Source: Collimonas fungivorans
GTDB taxonomy: Bacteria; Pseudomonadota; Gammaproteobacteria; Burkholderiales; Burkholderiaceae_D
DNA length: 64,000 nt
Direction: 5' to 3'
NCBI RefSeq assembly: GCF_001584145.1
Contig: NZ_CP013232.1
Coordinates: 2,790,001 to 2,854,000, forward strand
Part shown: one piece after another, positions 7,101 through 16,704 of the stretch
Position numbering within the stretch: position 1 is the first letter of the stretch
How the letters are laid out: each line of letters opens with the position of its first letter
Made by a program: the position numbers and the translations under genes
Notes under the pieces: model-generated
What the model saw: only the letters and a program-made list of their open reading frames with translations
Told to the model about the DNA's origin: nothing
Databases searched by the model: none

Positions 7101-10100
7101 TCACGTTGGCGTGTAATCGGTTGCAGCTTGCCCTTGCAAACTTACTTTCACGGCAGATTTGTTTGGCGCCTTGTCGGCCACGATGCTGTACGACGTCACC
7201 GTCCCGTTTTCCCAGGCGCAGCTGACCTTGTAGCCACCCCTTGCTCGCAAGCCAGTAAATGACCCTGTCTGCCATTCCGATGGACATGCGGGCAACAGCG
7301 CGATTACGCCATTATGACTTTGCAACAGCATCTCGGCCATTGCACCGGGCATGCCCAAATCGCCATCTATTTGAAAGGCGTTATTACTATTCGTAAGGGT
7401 AAACAGGTTGCTAAAAGAGCTTTTTTCCAGGCTGCCTTTGATCATCGTCAGCGCATTCTCGCTATCTCCCAAACGTGCAAACAAGGCACATCGCCATGTC
7501 CAAACCCAGGACTGTTCACTGTCGCTCACCGACATGCCTGCCATGGTAACCGTTCCAGACTGGGTTCCCAAGGGAAGGCCGCAGCGAGCCAGCAGCGCGA
7601 CCTCCGCAGCTTTCGCAAATGCTGGCGTGCCGGTCGGCGTAATCTGGCGTCCGGGAAACACCGCCATCAGCTGCGAAGTGTGCCGATGCGTCAAGCTGAG
7701 TCCCTTGCTTTGCATCAAAGTAGGATTGGATTCATAGTCTTCTCGGAATTCCTGCAACTGTCCTTTGGCGCCAATCAGGTTGGGTGCAAGATTACCCTGC
7801 GTGGCTTTCACCGTGCTGAGCAAACTGCTGTCGCTCGTTGGCGCCAAATTGGCGTTGCTCAATGCAGTCGTAGCGTCTTGAAAATTTTGAAACACGTCCC
7901 ATACAAGCTGCTGCCCAAACGTCACACCGTCTTCAGCGGGCCCCTGTTCCGGCGAACCATAGTTGGTTACTAGCGCGTTTACAGGTTTCGCAGGGACAAG
8001 ATACTTACCATTCGCATCAGTTCTGAGCTGCCCCGTGCTTGTCCAGAATTGGCAAACCTCTTTGATCATTGGATAAGCAACGTTCTGTAAATAAGTGATG
8101 TCCTGGCTGAAGGCATAGTGCTCCCACATATGCTGCACATTCCAAGCATTCATAGGAGTAAAGTACTCCCAGCTACTTCCGCCAAAGATGTTCTGGCTTG
8201 TACGTACTGTCCAGCCGGTGCTCCCGGGGAAGTTCGCCTGTGTTCTAATTCTGAGCGCAGGGGCCTGGTCAACAATGAAATCAGACAATGGCAAGTGACA
8301 GCCGGACAGGCCGGTAGACTCAGCCGACCAGTAACACATCTGAACATTGATATCGTCGTGGTAGTCGCTGTTCCAAGGCGGAGTGTTGGAGTTATTCCAC
8401 AGGCCTTGCAGATTAGCTGGCAACCCACCTTTTCTTGAACAACTCGCAAGCAAATACCGCCCCAGGTGAAACCGGGTTTGCTCCAGTGTCGGGTCCGCGC
8501 TGCCACTAGTGCTTTTATAAGCGTTCAGTCGCAAATCTGTCGGCAGACTCGACACATTGACCGCGCTGTTACCCCAATTGACGTCAACTCCTGTCATCAA
8601 TGCTTGAAAATCCGCAGCATGTGACGCGTATAAGGTACTGAACGATTTGGCCGCTGCCGCGCTCAAGGTTGAGTTGACAACGCTGAGAGGCGTCGCGCTG
8701 GTGCGCCAGCCGGCGCTATAGACAGGAGCATAGTTTGTTCTGGCATCGACCAAGAGCAGAATGCTGTCGCATTTGCTGAGTGCGATACTTGTCCCGCTTT
8801 GCGTCGCCGTTCCATTGGTCCGAATCAAACGCGCCTTAGCCGCATACTGCAAATTATTTGCAAGGCTGCCATTGAAAGAAATACTCTCTTCCGAGGTTGA
8901 AACCAGCGCTGTGGAGGTGTCAGCACTTTGGCCAGATGTGAGCTGCAATACGCCAGACAGGCCGCCGGACGCTTCTGACCTTAACTGCATGACGATCACA
9001 TTATCGATATTACTGGCAAATGTCTCGCGAATAAAATAATTGCCGCCAACAAGGTAGCTGGTTGTCTGCAAGCCGTTTTGCATATTCAAGCGGCGTTCGT
9101 ATTCACAAACTACGGTTTTTCCTGAAGTTGTAAATGCAGAGCCGTTCAGTGCAATTTCTGCGACCTGGAAGTGGCCGGTTTTGGGATCACCAGATCCGGC
9201 ATCTTTGGGACAGCTAGTCGTATCAAAATTAAAACGCCAAAAGCGATATTTGGGCGAACCGCTTAATGCAAACGTTTGCAGCTGATTACGTGCCGAGAAC
9301 AACGCATTGGATTGGCTGCCAGCCTGAGTCCAGGTGACGCCGTCATTAGACCCCATGAGCGTCCAGTTTTTAGGGTCTCTTGCTGCAACGTCATTGGCGC
9401 TGGTCAGCGCATAACTGGAAATGGTTTGATTCGATCCCAGATCAATCTGCCATTGCACGATGTCTCCCGGATTCACGAAGACACACCACTTGGTATTCGC
9501 CTTGCCGTCCACTGAACTGTCAATGCGTTCGCTGTTTGCCGCTGTCAACGCTCCCATTCCGTGGCCGGATGGGGAAAAGACATAGATCTGGGACGAGGCT
9601 TGTTGAAGATTTATCCCAGTCAGTCCTATTTCTGCTATCTGAAAATGCCCGTCAGTGGTGGCCGCCGCAGACATGGTAAAGTCGATTTTGTAAAAACTGA
9701 AAGCGGTGGAATTTGTAAATGTATAGCTGTTGGCCTGATTTCGGCTGGGAAATGGGGACGTTGAGAAATTTTGAGTGTCAAGCACCGTCCAACTGCTGCC
9801 GTCATTGGAACCGGAAACCGACCACTTCAACGGGTCTCTTGCCGGCACATCCTCCGCAGATGTCAGCGTGTAGCTGGAAACAACCGCCGCACTTGAAAGT
9901 GCTGCCTGCCAGGTGACCACGTTCGGAGGACCTGCAATGCACCACTTGGTCCTGATGCTGCCGTCAACGGTAGACAGGATGCCCTGACCTGAACTGGAGG
10001 CACTTGCACTGACATTCGGCGAAGTGATCGCCGGCGGGGAAACACCGCCCAGCGAAAGCGATAAATTGCCAAAATTCTGATAGCTGCCATTAGCAGCAGC

Positions 10101-10526
10101 ACTGCCATCATCTGTATTATTAGTACCTGTCCACAAACTCTGTTCATTGAATTGCAACTGCTCAAGCAGCACGCCTCCGGCCAACATGGCACCTGTCCGG
10201 CCATTGCCGACTGGCAGCCAAGTACTCTGCCAATCATTGCCCGCAGCTTGATAGAAGAGGTTTTGGCTTGCAATGCTAGACGTTGGCGCTGTTCTCACAA
10301 TACCGGGAACAACGGCCGACTTGCTGGTACTGGCGACGCCAGCTGGACTGGATGCAGCGGGATTGTCCTCATTGCCGCTGCCACAGGCGGCCAATAGCGG
10401 GGATGCCGCCAACGCCGTTATTTGGGTCAATATCTTTCGGCGCGATGGGTTCGATGGTGAGCCATTCTGAGCTCTGAAGCCTTCATCTGTTCCAGAAGAA
10501 CGATTGGTAATTTTGTCTTTCGTCAT
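7101..10526 (-). CDS. GH95 glycoside hydrolase (alpha-fucosidase type), Tat lipoprotein with inserted F5/8C-like domains
   Basis: From the ATG at 10526 (GGAGACAGGG upstream) the product has 1141 residues. A twin-arginine motif (SRRKIL, Arg29-Arg30) and lipobox LLAAC (Cys48) predict Tat export and lipidation. GH95 hallmarks follow: 'LPVGNGRTGAML', 'LQFNEQSLWTG', 'DINVQMCYW', 'SPEQGP' (Glu860, likely general acid), 'LTHRHTSQL' and 'FQIDGDLG' (Asp1054). Two discoidin (F5/8 type C)-like domains, each with 'TKWC' and 'GHFQ-AEI', interrupt the N-terminal beta domain at about residues 155-440. GH95 enzymes remove terminal alpha-L-fucose or alpha-L-galactose. Asp725 stands where the family usually has Asn. 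Confidence 0.85.
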   Translation of the reverse strand: MTKDKITNRSSGTDEGFRAQNGSPSNPSRRKILTQITALAASPLLAACGSGNEDNPAASSPAGVASTSKSAVVPGIVRTAPTSSIASQNLFYQAAGNDWQSTWLPVGNGRTGAMLAGGVLLEQLQFNEQSLWTGTNNTDDGSAAANGSYQNFGNLSLSLGGVSPPAITSPNVSASASSSGQGILSTVDGSIRTKWCIAGPPNVVTWQAALSSAAVVSSYTLTSAEDVPARDPLKWSVSGSNDGSSWTVLDTQNFSTSPFPSRNQANSYTFTNSTAFSFYKIDFTMSAAATTDGHFQIAEIGLTGINLQQASSQIYVFSPSGHGMGALTAANSERIDSSVDGKANTKWCVFVNPGDIVQWQIDLGSNQTISSYALTSANDVAARDPKNWTLMGSNDGVTWTQAGSQSNALFSARNQLQTFALSGSPKYRFWRFNFDTTSCPKDAGSGDPKTGHFQVAEIALNGSAFTTSGKTVVCEYERRLNMQNGLQTTSYLVGGNYFIRETFASNIDNVIVMQLRSEASGGLSGVLQLTSGQSADTSTALVSTSEESISFNGSLANNLQYAAKARLIRTNGTATQSGTSIALSKCDSILLLVDARTNYAPVYSAGWRTSATPLSVVNSTLSAAAAKSFSTLYASHAADFQALMTGVDVNWGNSAVNVSSLPTDLRLNAYKSTSGSADPTLEQTRFHLGRYLLASCSRKGGLPANLQGLWNNSNTPPWNSDYHDDINVQMCYWSAESTGLSGCHLPLSDFIVDQAPALRIRTQANFPGSTGWTVRTSQNIFGGSSWEYFTPMNAWNVQHMWEHYAFSQDITYLQNVAYPMIKEVCQFWTSTGQLRTDANGKYLVPAKPVNALVTNYGSPEQGPAEDGVTFGQQLVWDVFQNFQDATTALSNANLAPTSDSSLLSTVKATQGNLAPNLIGAKGQLQEFREDYESNPTLMQSKGLSLTHRHTSQLMAVFPGRQITPTGTPAFAKAAEVALLARCGLPLGTQSGTVTMAGMSVSDSEQSWVWTWRCALFARLGDSENALTMIKGSLEKSSFSNLFTLTNSNNAFQIDGDLGMPGAMAEMLLQSHNGVIALLPACPSEWQTGSFTGLRARGGYKVSCAWENGTVTSYSIVADKAPNKSAVKVSLQGQAATDYTPT

Positions 10527-11042
10527 GATCCCTGTCTCCATTTCTTTATAGCTGGGCTAATTTATTTTTTCAGACTGATGCTAAATGCAATAAAACAACC
10601 TACGGTAACGCGTGAAACATTACTGACAGTATCTCCAGTCACATACCCATCACAGCATCGTATTTGACAGCTTTGTCGCTCCATCCGCGGCACATGTCGC
10701 ACTAACTTGTTTGCCAAGCCGCGGCTGTCGACAGCAATACCGCCTCACCAACAAACTCCAGCTGAACGCCTTGCTTTCGTATTGATATGGCAAAAAAACT
10801 GCGCGTTCCATTCACCCTTCCCATTCAAATACATAGCCGCTCCAGAACATTGCCGTATTGATATTTTTTATAAACGGCCATTTACACTGGTTCAATGGCT
10901 GGACCAATTTAACGTATTTGAATTTAAATGTAAAGTGCATCATTCGGGTCATGGTGACATAGCCAATTCTCCACGAACCCCGCACGCAGTGCCGTGGTTT
11001 CATTGCTGGCACGGCTAAGTTCACATCCGATCAATGCGATTG
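10527..11042. other. Intergenic stretch without a recognised gene
   Basis: About 515 bp upstream of the GH95 gene, AT-richer than its surroundings. Short open frames exist on both strands (for example minus strand 10812-11024) but show no family resemblance, and the right edge of that frame runs towards the mqo fragment. The GH95 promoter should lie at the left end. The motif CCGTATTGATAT-like occurs twice (near 10777 and 10852). Nothing else can be supported. Confidence 0.4.
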
Positions 11043-11472
11043 GAATGGCTGGAACAACGCGGGCATCGGCCACTCGGCGCTCTGCGAACTGAACTACACC
11101 CCGATGGACGACAAGAGTGAAGTGCATATTACCCAGGCGATCGGCATCAACGAGAACTTCCAGATCTCGCGCCAATTCTGGTCGCATAAATTCGCGAGAT
11201 CGTTCCCACTTATGGACAAAAGCTCAATGAGAACCCGCAGCTGCTTGCGACGACATGGGCAAGCACCGCTGAAACTTTGCAATTGACTATCGACTATCGC
11301 ATCGCCAAGTTTGGAGGGCTTCGTTCAAGGGGCCGCTCCCATCGAGCACCCTGGACAAGTGAAAAAAGTGCCAGATATCGCGCTATAGTGCTGCGAAGCT
11401 CGGTGTAAGCGGCATCCGCTTACTCTCTATCTGGTTGGCAATGGAGATTGGTGTGCACGAAGACGTCCATCT
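11043..11472 (+). pseudogene. Internally deleted partial copy of mqo with its 3' flank
   Basis: Bases 11043-11187 match 18062-18206 inside mqo, and 11188-11472 match 19303-19580, covering the mqo end, stop codon and about 85 bp of downstream DNA. The copy thus lacks the 5' part and some 1.1 kb of the middle. It also has a 7-bp internal tandem duplication (GACTATC, near 11284) and scattered substitutions. Both copies have the same orientation, with the adhesin locus between them. It cannot encode a working protein. Confidence 0.9.
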
Positions 11473-11553
11473 TCAGGCACGCCTACTACCGCTACCACCC
11501 CTCCTTTCCTTGACATGCTCGCTTATTTGTTGGATCTTCCTTAAATCACTAAT

Positions 11554-12411
11554 TTACTTTCGCAATAGCGTCTTAGATTTCCCGGTAACTTCCAACTCCA
11601 CGCGACGATCTGGCTGCAAACAAGAAATCAGCTCTACACGATTTATTTGATCACATGTAGTTATCGACTCTCGCTTGCCCCTCCCTTCAGCGTGCATTAA
11701 TGCGGACTGAATTCCCGCGTCAGCAAGATAACTCACCACAGTTTTGGCGCGACTCGATGACAACGCGTCATTGTAGGCATCTGTGCCAAGACGATCTGTA
11801 TGGCCAATGACAAGTATTTTCTCGACAGTCATCGTTTTTAATTGTTGAGCGAGTTGATCTAGCTTTACCCGTCCTTCGGGCAAAATATCTTTTCTCTCTC
11901 CATGAGCGAATCGAAATAATGCGTCAGTTGCCAAACTTATTTTTTGCACTTCCACTGGCGGTGCGACGGCGGCAAGCGCAGGGGGAGCAGCATTAGGCAC
12001 TGGGTTCAGTATGTTTGCACATTCAGGACGATCCCAATACATAGCTCTGGTTAAGCTATTCGCATCAAAATCAACACGATATTGGCATGTGATGAACTCA
12101 TCCCCTTTCCCTGTACGGAAATTGAAAATGTAATTCCATTGTTTCGGTCCAAAGAGCCCTTCGCTGAAATGTGGCTTGTCGATTAGCGCATAAAGCTGAT
12201 TTTTCGACATCCCAGTTCTTATCTTCCGCAGGTTCTCCTCATTTGGAAAAGTACCCTCTTTAAGCCACGCCGTGGATCGAGCAGGAAACTTCACTTGTTG
12301 ATCACCGCTTGCATCGGTAGTATTTTCAGCGGCGTTATGACTGGTAGCGCATCCACCTAGCAGCATCGCCACGAATGTTAGCGCGGCAAGCACTTTATGT
12401 TTGTTACTCAT
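11554..12411 (-). CDS. OmpA-family outer-membrane lipoprotein with BamE/SmpA-like domain
   Basis: A 285-residue protein with a lipoprotein signal (VAMLLGGCATS, Cys21 in the lipobox), a BamE/SmpA-like part at about 60-130 ('LRKIRTGMSKNQLYALI--P-F') and an OmpA-like peptidoglycan-binding domain at about 165-280 ('ILVIGHTDRLGTDAYNDALS', 'RAKTVVSYL', 'DRRVELEV'). It follows the trimeric autotransporter gene by 80 bp on the same strand. OmpA-like proteins are often found beside such adhesins. It may anchor or assist assembly of the adhesin; this is inference from position. A good AAAGGGTGAT precedes the start. Confidence 0.85.
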   Translation of the reverse strand: MSNKHKVLAALTFVAMLLGGCATSHNAAENTTDASGDQQVKFPARSTAWLKEGTFPNEENLRKIRTGMSKNQLYALIDKPHFSEGLFGPKQWNYIFNFRTGKGDEFITCQYRVDFDANSLTRAMYWDRPECANILNPVPNAAPPALAAVAPPVEVQKISLATDALFRFAHGERKDILPEGRVKLDQLAQQLKTMTVEKILVIGHTDRLGTDAYNDALSSSRAKTVVSYLADAGIQSALMHAEGRGKRESITTCDQINRVELISCLQPDRRVELEVTGKSKTLLRK

Positions 12412-12429
12412 ATATCACCCTTTATTTTT

Positions 12430-12460
12430 TGTTGTCCAGGTCCGAAGAACCTGGACAACA
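12430..12460. other. 12-bp perfect hairpin between the autotransporter and OmpA genes
   Basis: Arms TGTTGTCCAGGT (12430-12441) and ACCTGGACAACA (12449-12460) flank a 7-base loop that reads TCTTCGG on the transcribed strand. The structure ends just upstream of the ompA-like ribosome-binding site. An A-rich rather than T-rich run follows it, so it is not a standard terminator. It could set the ratio of the two products by partial termination or mRNA processing. Confidence 0.55.
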
Positions 12461-12491
12461 TGGCGTAGATTAACGGTCTCCAAGGCGACAA

Positions 12492-15400
12492 TCAGAAGTG
12501 GAAGCCAGCGCCGGCGCCGGCACCAAACTGACCTTGCGTGTTCGTCGTTACTGCAGCTTTGACCACCCAACGGCCGTTATCCGATACTTTGGAAACCCCT
12601 AATGCGAGCGAACTTTGTCCTTGATATGTACCGACTGCAGCAGATGCCATGCCGGCACCAGCGTAGATCGACTGCGTCAGCGACGCGACAGCAATCGCAG
12701 AAGCCGCGCCGGCATCAGCATTCTTGCCAATCTGATTGATATCGCGACGGACGCCAGCAATCTGGTTGTCCGTATAAGCATTTGCTTGACTGACAGCGCC
12801 TTGAAGCTGACCATAGTTGACGGCATCACCCGACGACACGCCATTGGCGACGTTATGAATTGCAACAGCACTACCGCCACTATTAAGTGTCACACTGGTG
12901 TCGTTCACCGAGCCATCCGCGTTAGCGTCATATTTGACTGCGCCCTTGGTTGCGCTATTTAGCTGTCCCACGTTGACGGCATCTGTATTAGCCGTACCCG
13001 CCGCCACATTGGCAATTTGACGCTCGTTCCCGGCAGATCCCACAGAAACCGTATTGACGCGATCGGCAACTGAACCGTTGCCCAAAGCAACCGAGTTATT
13101 GGCGGTTGCACTGGCATTGTGGCCAAGCGCAGTGGAGTTCGAGCCGGATGCAACGGCCCCCGATCCACCGGCCGCAGAACTGCTGCCTGTAGCCTTGGGG
13201 GCCGTGGTTGAGTCAGGACTTACCTGAAACATCCCAGTCGATCCGGTCCCAAGATTATTTGCAAGATTCTTGATCTGGTTATCGGTGTATTGGGCAGCCT
13301 GGGTCACAGCGCCATCCAATTGCCTGAGATTGACTGCATCGGTAGCTTGCGACCCATCGGCGACACTTGTCAGCTGACGTTCAGCACCTGGGGCGCCGAT
13401 AGAAACCGTACCAGCAGTGTTGTTTTGCACGTTGGAATACGGGCCGACATAGTTTTGGGCACCGCGTGTCGCTTGAGAGCCGCTACCCAAGGCAACACTG
13501 TTGTCGGCGGACGCCGTTGCGCCATTGCCGATTGCAACACTGTTGGCATTGTTTGCAACCGCATTAGGTCCTGCCGCAAGGCTATTATTTCCGACTGCTT
13601 GTGAGTCCGGCTGCGTGGAATTCACATGGAAATACTTGATGCCACCACCGCCATTAATGTTGTTGAGGCTATTGTTCAAAGTGGTTAAGTTGTTGTCCAC
13701 GGCGCCCAATGCACTACCCACATTATTGTAATTATTCCCCTGGACCGTATAGTTCGGCGCCGTGACCTGACCGGTCACCGGATCAAACGTCGAACCACCA
13801 CCGAAGTTGTTTGCTATCGACGTCCCAGCCTTGTTCAACTGAGAACCATTGATCGCATCCGTTGATGCCGCACCCAAGCTGCCTGGTGCAACATTATGCA
13901 AAATCACCGGACCGGTAGCCGCGCCGACCAGGGTCAGATCCTGGGATGGTATGCCACCATTTGGCGTGGTCGGCGTTGCGGCATCCGAATATTGCACTGG
14001 GCCTACTCCGCCTGTGTTCAATTTTACGATCGCCTGATTCGTCGCAAACAACTCACTGCCGTTGATTGCATCCGTCGATGTCGCCGTCACCCGACCTGCC
14101 GCTACATTGGTGATGGTGCGCTCGCTGCCAACGGCGCCAACGCTGATTGTGCTGGTCGGCGCCGTGCCTGCGAAGGTGTAGACCGTACCGCCGATCGTCA
14201 CTCCAGTGGTGGCGACCGCCGCCGCCGTCGCTGATCCCGAACCTAGAGCCACGTCGCCAGCGTTTGTAGCCGTCGCTAGGTTCCCAATGGCTAATGCAAA
14301 GTCTGCGGTTGCTCTCGAATTTGATCCTATCGCAACAGACCTTGTTGCCGACGAGAAGGACGTGTCTCCTAGCGCCAGCGCCTTCGTTCCCGAAGACACA
14401 GCGTTTCCCCCAATTGCAGTAGAGGAACTGCCAGTCGCGGTGGCACTCTGGCCGATCGCAATTGCAAATCCATTCGCTGGACCGCCATTGGTGCTCACAT
14501 TCCCGACTGCCACCGCATTAGAACCCAGGGCAATCGAATTCCTGCCGCTTGCATTGGTGTTATACCCTAGCGCTATCGCATAGATATTGCTGGCCGTTGC
14601 CTGATTGCCAACCGCCACCGAGCTCACCCCTGCCGCGTTTGCGCCATTGCCATAGGCCGATGCGTTGATACCGGAGGCCACGGCCAGAGGCCCTGAAGCC
14701 ACCGAATCCGTGCCAGTCGCCTGGCTATCCGCCAATATCGAATTGGCATGGAAATACTTAATGCCACCACCGTTGTTAATGTTCGTGACTGTCGTGCCAA
14801 GATTGGTCACTGCCGTGTCGGTGGCAAACAACTGGCTGCCGTTCACCGCATCGGTGCTGGTCGCAGTAATACGAGCTGCAGCCACATTGGTAATAGTGCG
14901 TTCGCTACCCAATGCTCCTACACTCACCGTGCTGGTGGGCGCAATACCTGCATAATTGTATGTAGTGCCGTTGATGGTGCCGGTTGCTGTCGCTACCGCC
15001 GCTGCCGTCGTCGAACCTGTGCCCAACGCAACATCGTTTGCATTGGTGGCGGTCGCGCCGGAACCCAGAGCTACGCCCTTCGCGGCGGATGCCCTGGCGG
15101 TATCACCCAATGCAATGCCGCCGGCGGCCGAAACTGTGGACGCATTACCCAACGCCACCGAGCCTTGGCCTGTCGCTGCGTTGCCGCTACCTTGCGCCAA
15201 CGCACCGTTGCCATTGGCGGTATTGTTCGCACCCACTGCGACAGCACCGGTGCCGGTGGCTGAATTTGGATCACCAATCGCTACCGCACCATTGCCGCTT
15301 GCTGTCTGCTGGCTACCGATTGCTACCGCGCCGGTACCGCCGGTCACGTTCGACTTGTAGCCGATCGCGGTAGAACCCAAGCCGGCACCTGACGCTACTG

Positions 15401-16589
15401 ACGATGTATCGCCAATTGCCACTGTGCTTGCCGCTCCGGCATTAGTGAAGCTACCCAAGGCTACCGCGCTCAGACCAGTAGCCTGCGATTGATTGCCCAC
15501 CGCCGTACTGCCGAAATTCGACGCTACCGTGCCGATCCCCAAAGCCGTAGCGTTGGTTCCGCTTGCAGTAGAACCCAGGCCCAAAGCGGACGCCTGACCA
15601 CCGGAAGCATTAGCCGTCGCACCGACTGCCGTGGAATTTCCTCCTGATGAGAGCGCATGATTACCAACCGCAGTGCTATTGCCGCCCGTCGCCGCGGAGG
15701 TCACGCCAATCGCTGTGTCCTGCGCGCCAGTTGCTTTTGCCTGGTTCCCGATTGCCGTGGCATCGGTGTTGGCAGCAACCGCCGCAAAACCGATCGCAAT
15801 GCTGGTCGTGCCGCTGGAGGTAGCGCTATGGCCGAAGGCTACACTATCCACGCCCGAAGACACGGCGTTGCCGCCGATGGCCACCGTGTTGCCGCCTGTC
15901 GCCGACGCGCCAGCACCCAATGCGACATCATTGGCAATGGTGGCCGAGCCGCTGACGCCAGCAACCGCGCCGCTGCCCATGGCGATGCCATTGGTGTTGT
16001 AAGCACTGGCAGTTGAACCAACTGCAATGCTATTGGTGCCGGAAGAGATTGCACCTGTGCCAAGCGCAGTGCTAGAACCCCCTGTGGCCGCCGCAGCGGA
16101 GCCGAATGCCGAATCGCCGGTGTTTGTGGCTTTGGAGTTCTGCCCGACCGCAGTGGCGTTCGCGCCACTCACTACCGCTGCCCAGCCGACTCCAGTGCCG
16201 TTGTTGCCAGTCACACTAATCTGCCTGCCTATGCCCACCGAGTTGGTTCCAGTCGCAGTGGACGCATCACCGATAGCGACGCTGATATTCTGTGCATTGG
16301 CGCCGCTGCCGCCACCAATGGCAATCGAAAATGAGCCTGCCGTGGCAGGAGCACTGCCGCCACTACCCGTTGCGGAAGAGCCATTTATCTGGTCAATCTG
16401 AATAGCTGTGCCGGCAAACATGGGGCCACTGAAGGCGAACAGGATCGCAGCTGCAGTCGCGGTCAGCAAACCTGACTTTCTTGGCGTCTGCCCTGAGCGG
16501 CTAGACTTTCCTTTTCCTCGCGTGAGTTCTGATGCAACAATCCGATTGCGAAGCGCCTGGCTATAAACGATCCAATAAGATTTACTCAT
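12492..16589 (-). CDS. YadA-type trimeric autotransporter adhesin
   Basis: A 1365-residue protein. It opens with an extended signal peptide (MSKSYWIVYSQALRNRIVAS, 'ELTRGKGKS'), then a hydrophobic core ending near 'FAGTA'. The passenger is built of YadA-head repeats ('A-G-NS-A-G--A-A-G--S-AIG'), neck motifs ('GSERTITNVAAARITATSTD', 'GNERQIANVAAGTANTDAVN') and repeated 'GGGIKYFH-NS' units. The last 75 residues, including 'SIYAGAGMASAAVGTYQGQ' and a terminal Phe, form the YadA membrane anchor. The protein would trimerise and display the head on the cell surface. AGAGGGAAGC precedes the start. Confidence 0.92.
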   Translation of the reverse strand: MSKSYWIVYSQALRNRIVASELTRGKGKSSRSGQTPRKSGLLTATAAAILFAFSGPMFAGTAIQIDQINGSSATGSGGSAPATAGSFSIAIGGGSGANAQNISVAIGDASTATGTNSVGIGRQISVTGNNGTGVGWAAVVSGANATAVGQNSKATNTGDSAFGSAAAATGGSSTALGTGAISSGTNSIAVGSTASAYNTNGIAMGSGAVAGVSGSATIANDVALGAGASATGGNTVAIGGNAVSSGVDSVAFGHSATSSGTTSIAIGFAAVAANTDATAIGNQAKATGAQDTAIGVTSAATGGNSTAVGNHALSSGGNSTAVGATANASGGQASALGLGSTASGTNATALGIGTVASNFGSTAVGNQSQATGLSAVALGSFTNAGAASTVAIGDTSSVASGAGLGSTAIGYKSNVTGGTGAVAIGSQQTASGNGAVAIGDPNSATGTGAVAVGANNTANGNGALAQGSGNAATGQGSVALGNASTVSAAGGIALGDTARASAAKGVALGSGATATNANDVALGTGSTTAAAVATATGTINGTTYNYAGIAPTSTVSVGALGSERTITNVAAARITATSTDAVNGSQLFATDTAVTNLGTTVTNINNGGGIKYFHANSILADSQATGTDSVASGPLAVASGINASAYGNGANAAGVSSVAVGNQATASNIYAIALGYNTNASGRNSIALGSNAVAVGNVSTNGGPANGFAIAIGQSATATGSSSTAIGGNAVSSGTKALALGDTSFSSATRSVAIGSNSRATADFALAIGNLATATNAGDVALGSGSATAAAVATTGVTIGGTVYTFAGTAPTSTISVGAVGSERTITNVAAGRVTATSTDAINGSELFATNQAIVKLNTGGVGPVQYSDAATPTTPNGGIPSQDLTLVGAATGPVILHNVAPGSLGAASTDAINGSQLNKAGTSIANNFGGGSTFDPVTGQVTAPNYTVQGNNYNNVGSALGAVDNNLTTLNNSLNNINGGGGIKYFHVNSTQPDSQAVGNNSLAAGPNAVANNANSVAIGNGATASADNSVALGSGSQATRGAQNYVGPYSNVQNNTAGTVSIGAPGAERQLTSVADGSQATDAVNLRQLDGAVTQAAQYTDNQIKNLANNLGTGSTGMFQVSPDSTTAPKATGSSSAAGGSGAVASGSNSTALGHNASATANNSVALGNGSVADRVNTVSVGSAGNERQIANVAAGTANTDAVNVGQLNSATKGAVKYDANADGSVNDTSVTLNSGGSAVAIHNVANGVSSGDAVNYGQLQGAVSQANAYTDNQIAGVRRDINQIGKNADAGAASAIAVASLTQSIYAGAGMASAAVGTYQGQSSLALGVSKVSDNGRWVVKAAVTTNTQGQFGAGAGAGFHF

Positions 16590-16704
16590 GCTTCCCTCTA
16601 TTGAAGTTAAAGTGTTTCTCTACAATGAATCAGAGCCATTACCTGGATGAAATTGACTTGAGGTGCTGTGCTACAGGAAATGATCACCGGAAATTTGCTG
16701 CGAC

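Noticed and set aside
10812..11024. Seventy-codon frame in the gap upstream of GH95
   Set aside because: No motif, no ribosome-binding site, composition unlike neighbouring genes.
12430..12460. Intrinsic terminator for the autotransporter gene
   Set aside because: The stem is strong, but an A-rich rather than T-rich run follows on the transcribed strand.
12492..16589. Repeats in this gene as a possible assembly artefact
   Set aside because: The repeats keep one open frame, differ from each other in sequence, and follow the normal build of YadA-type adhesins with signal and anchor at the ends.
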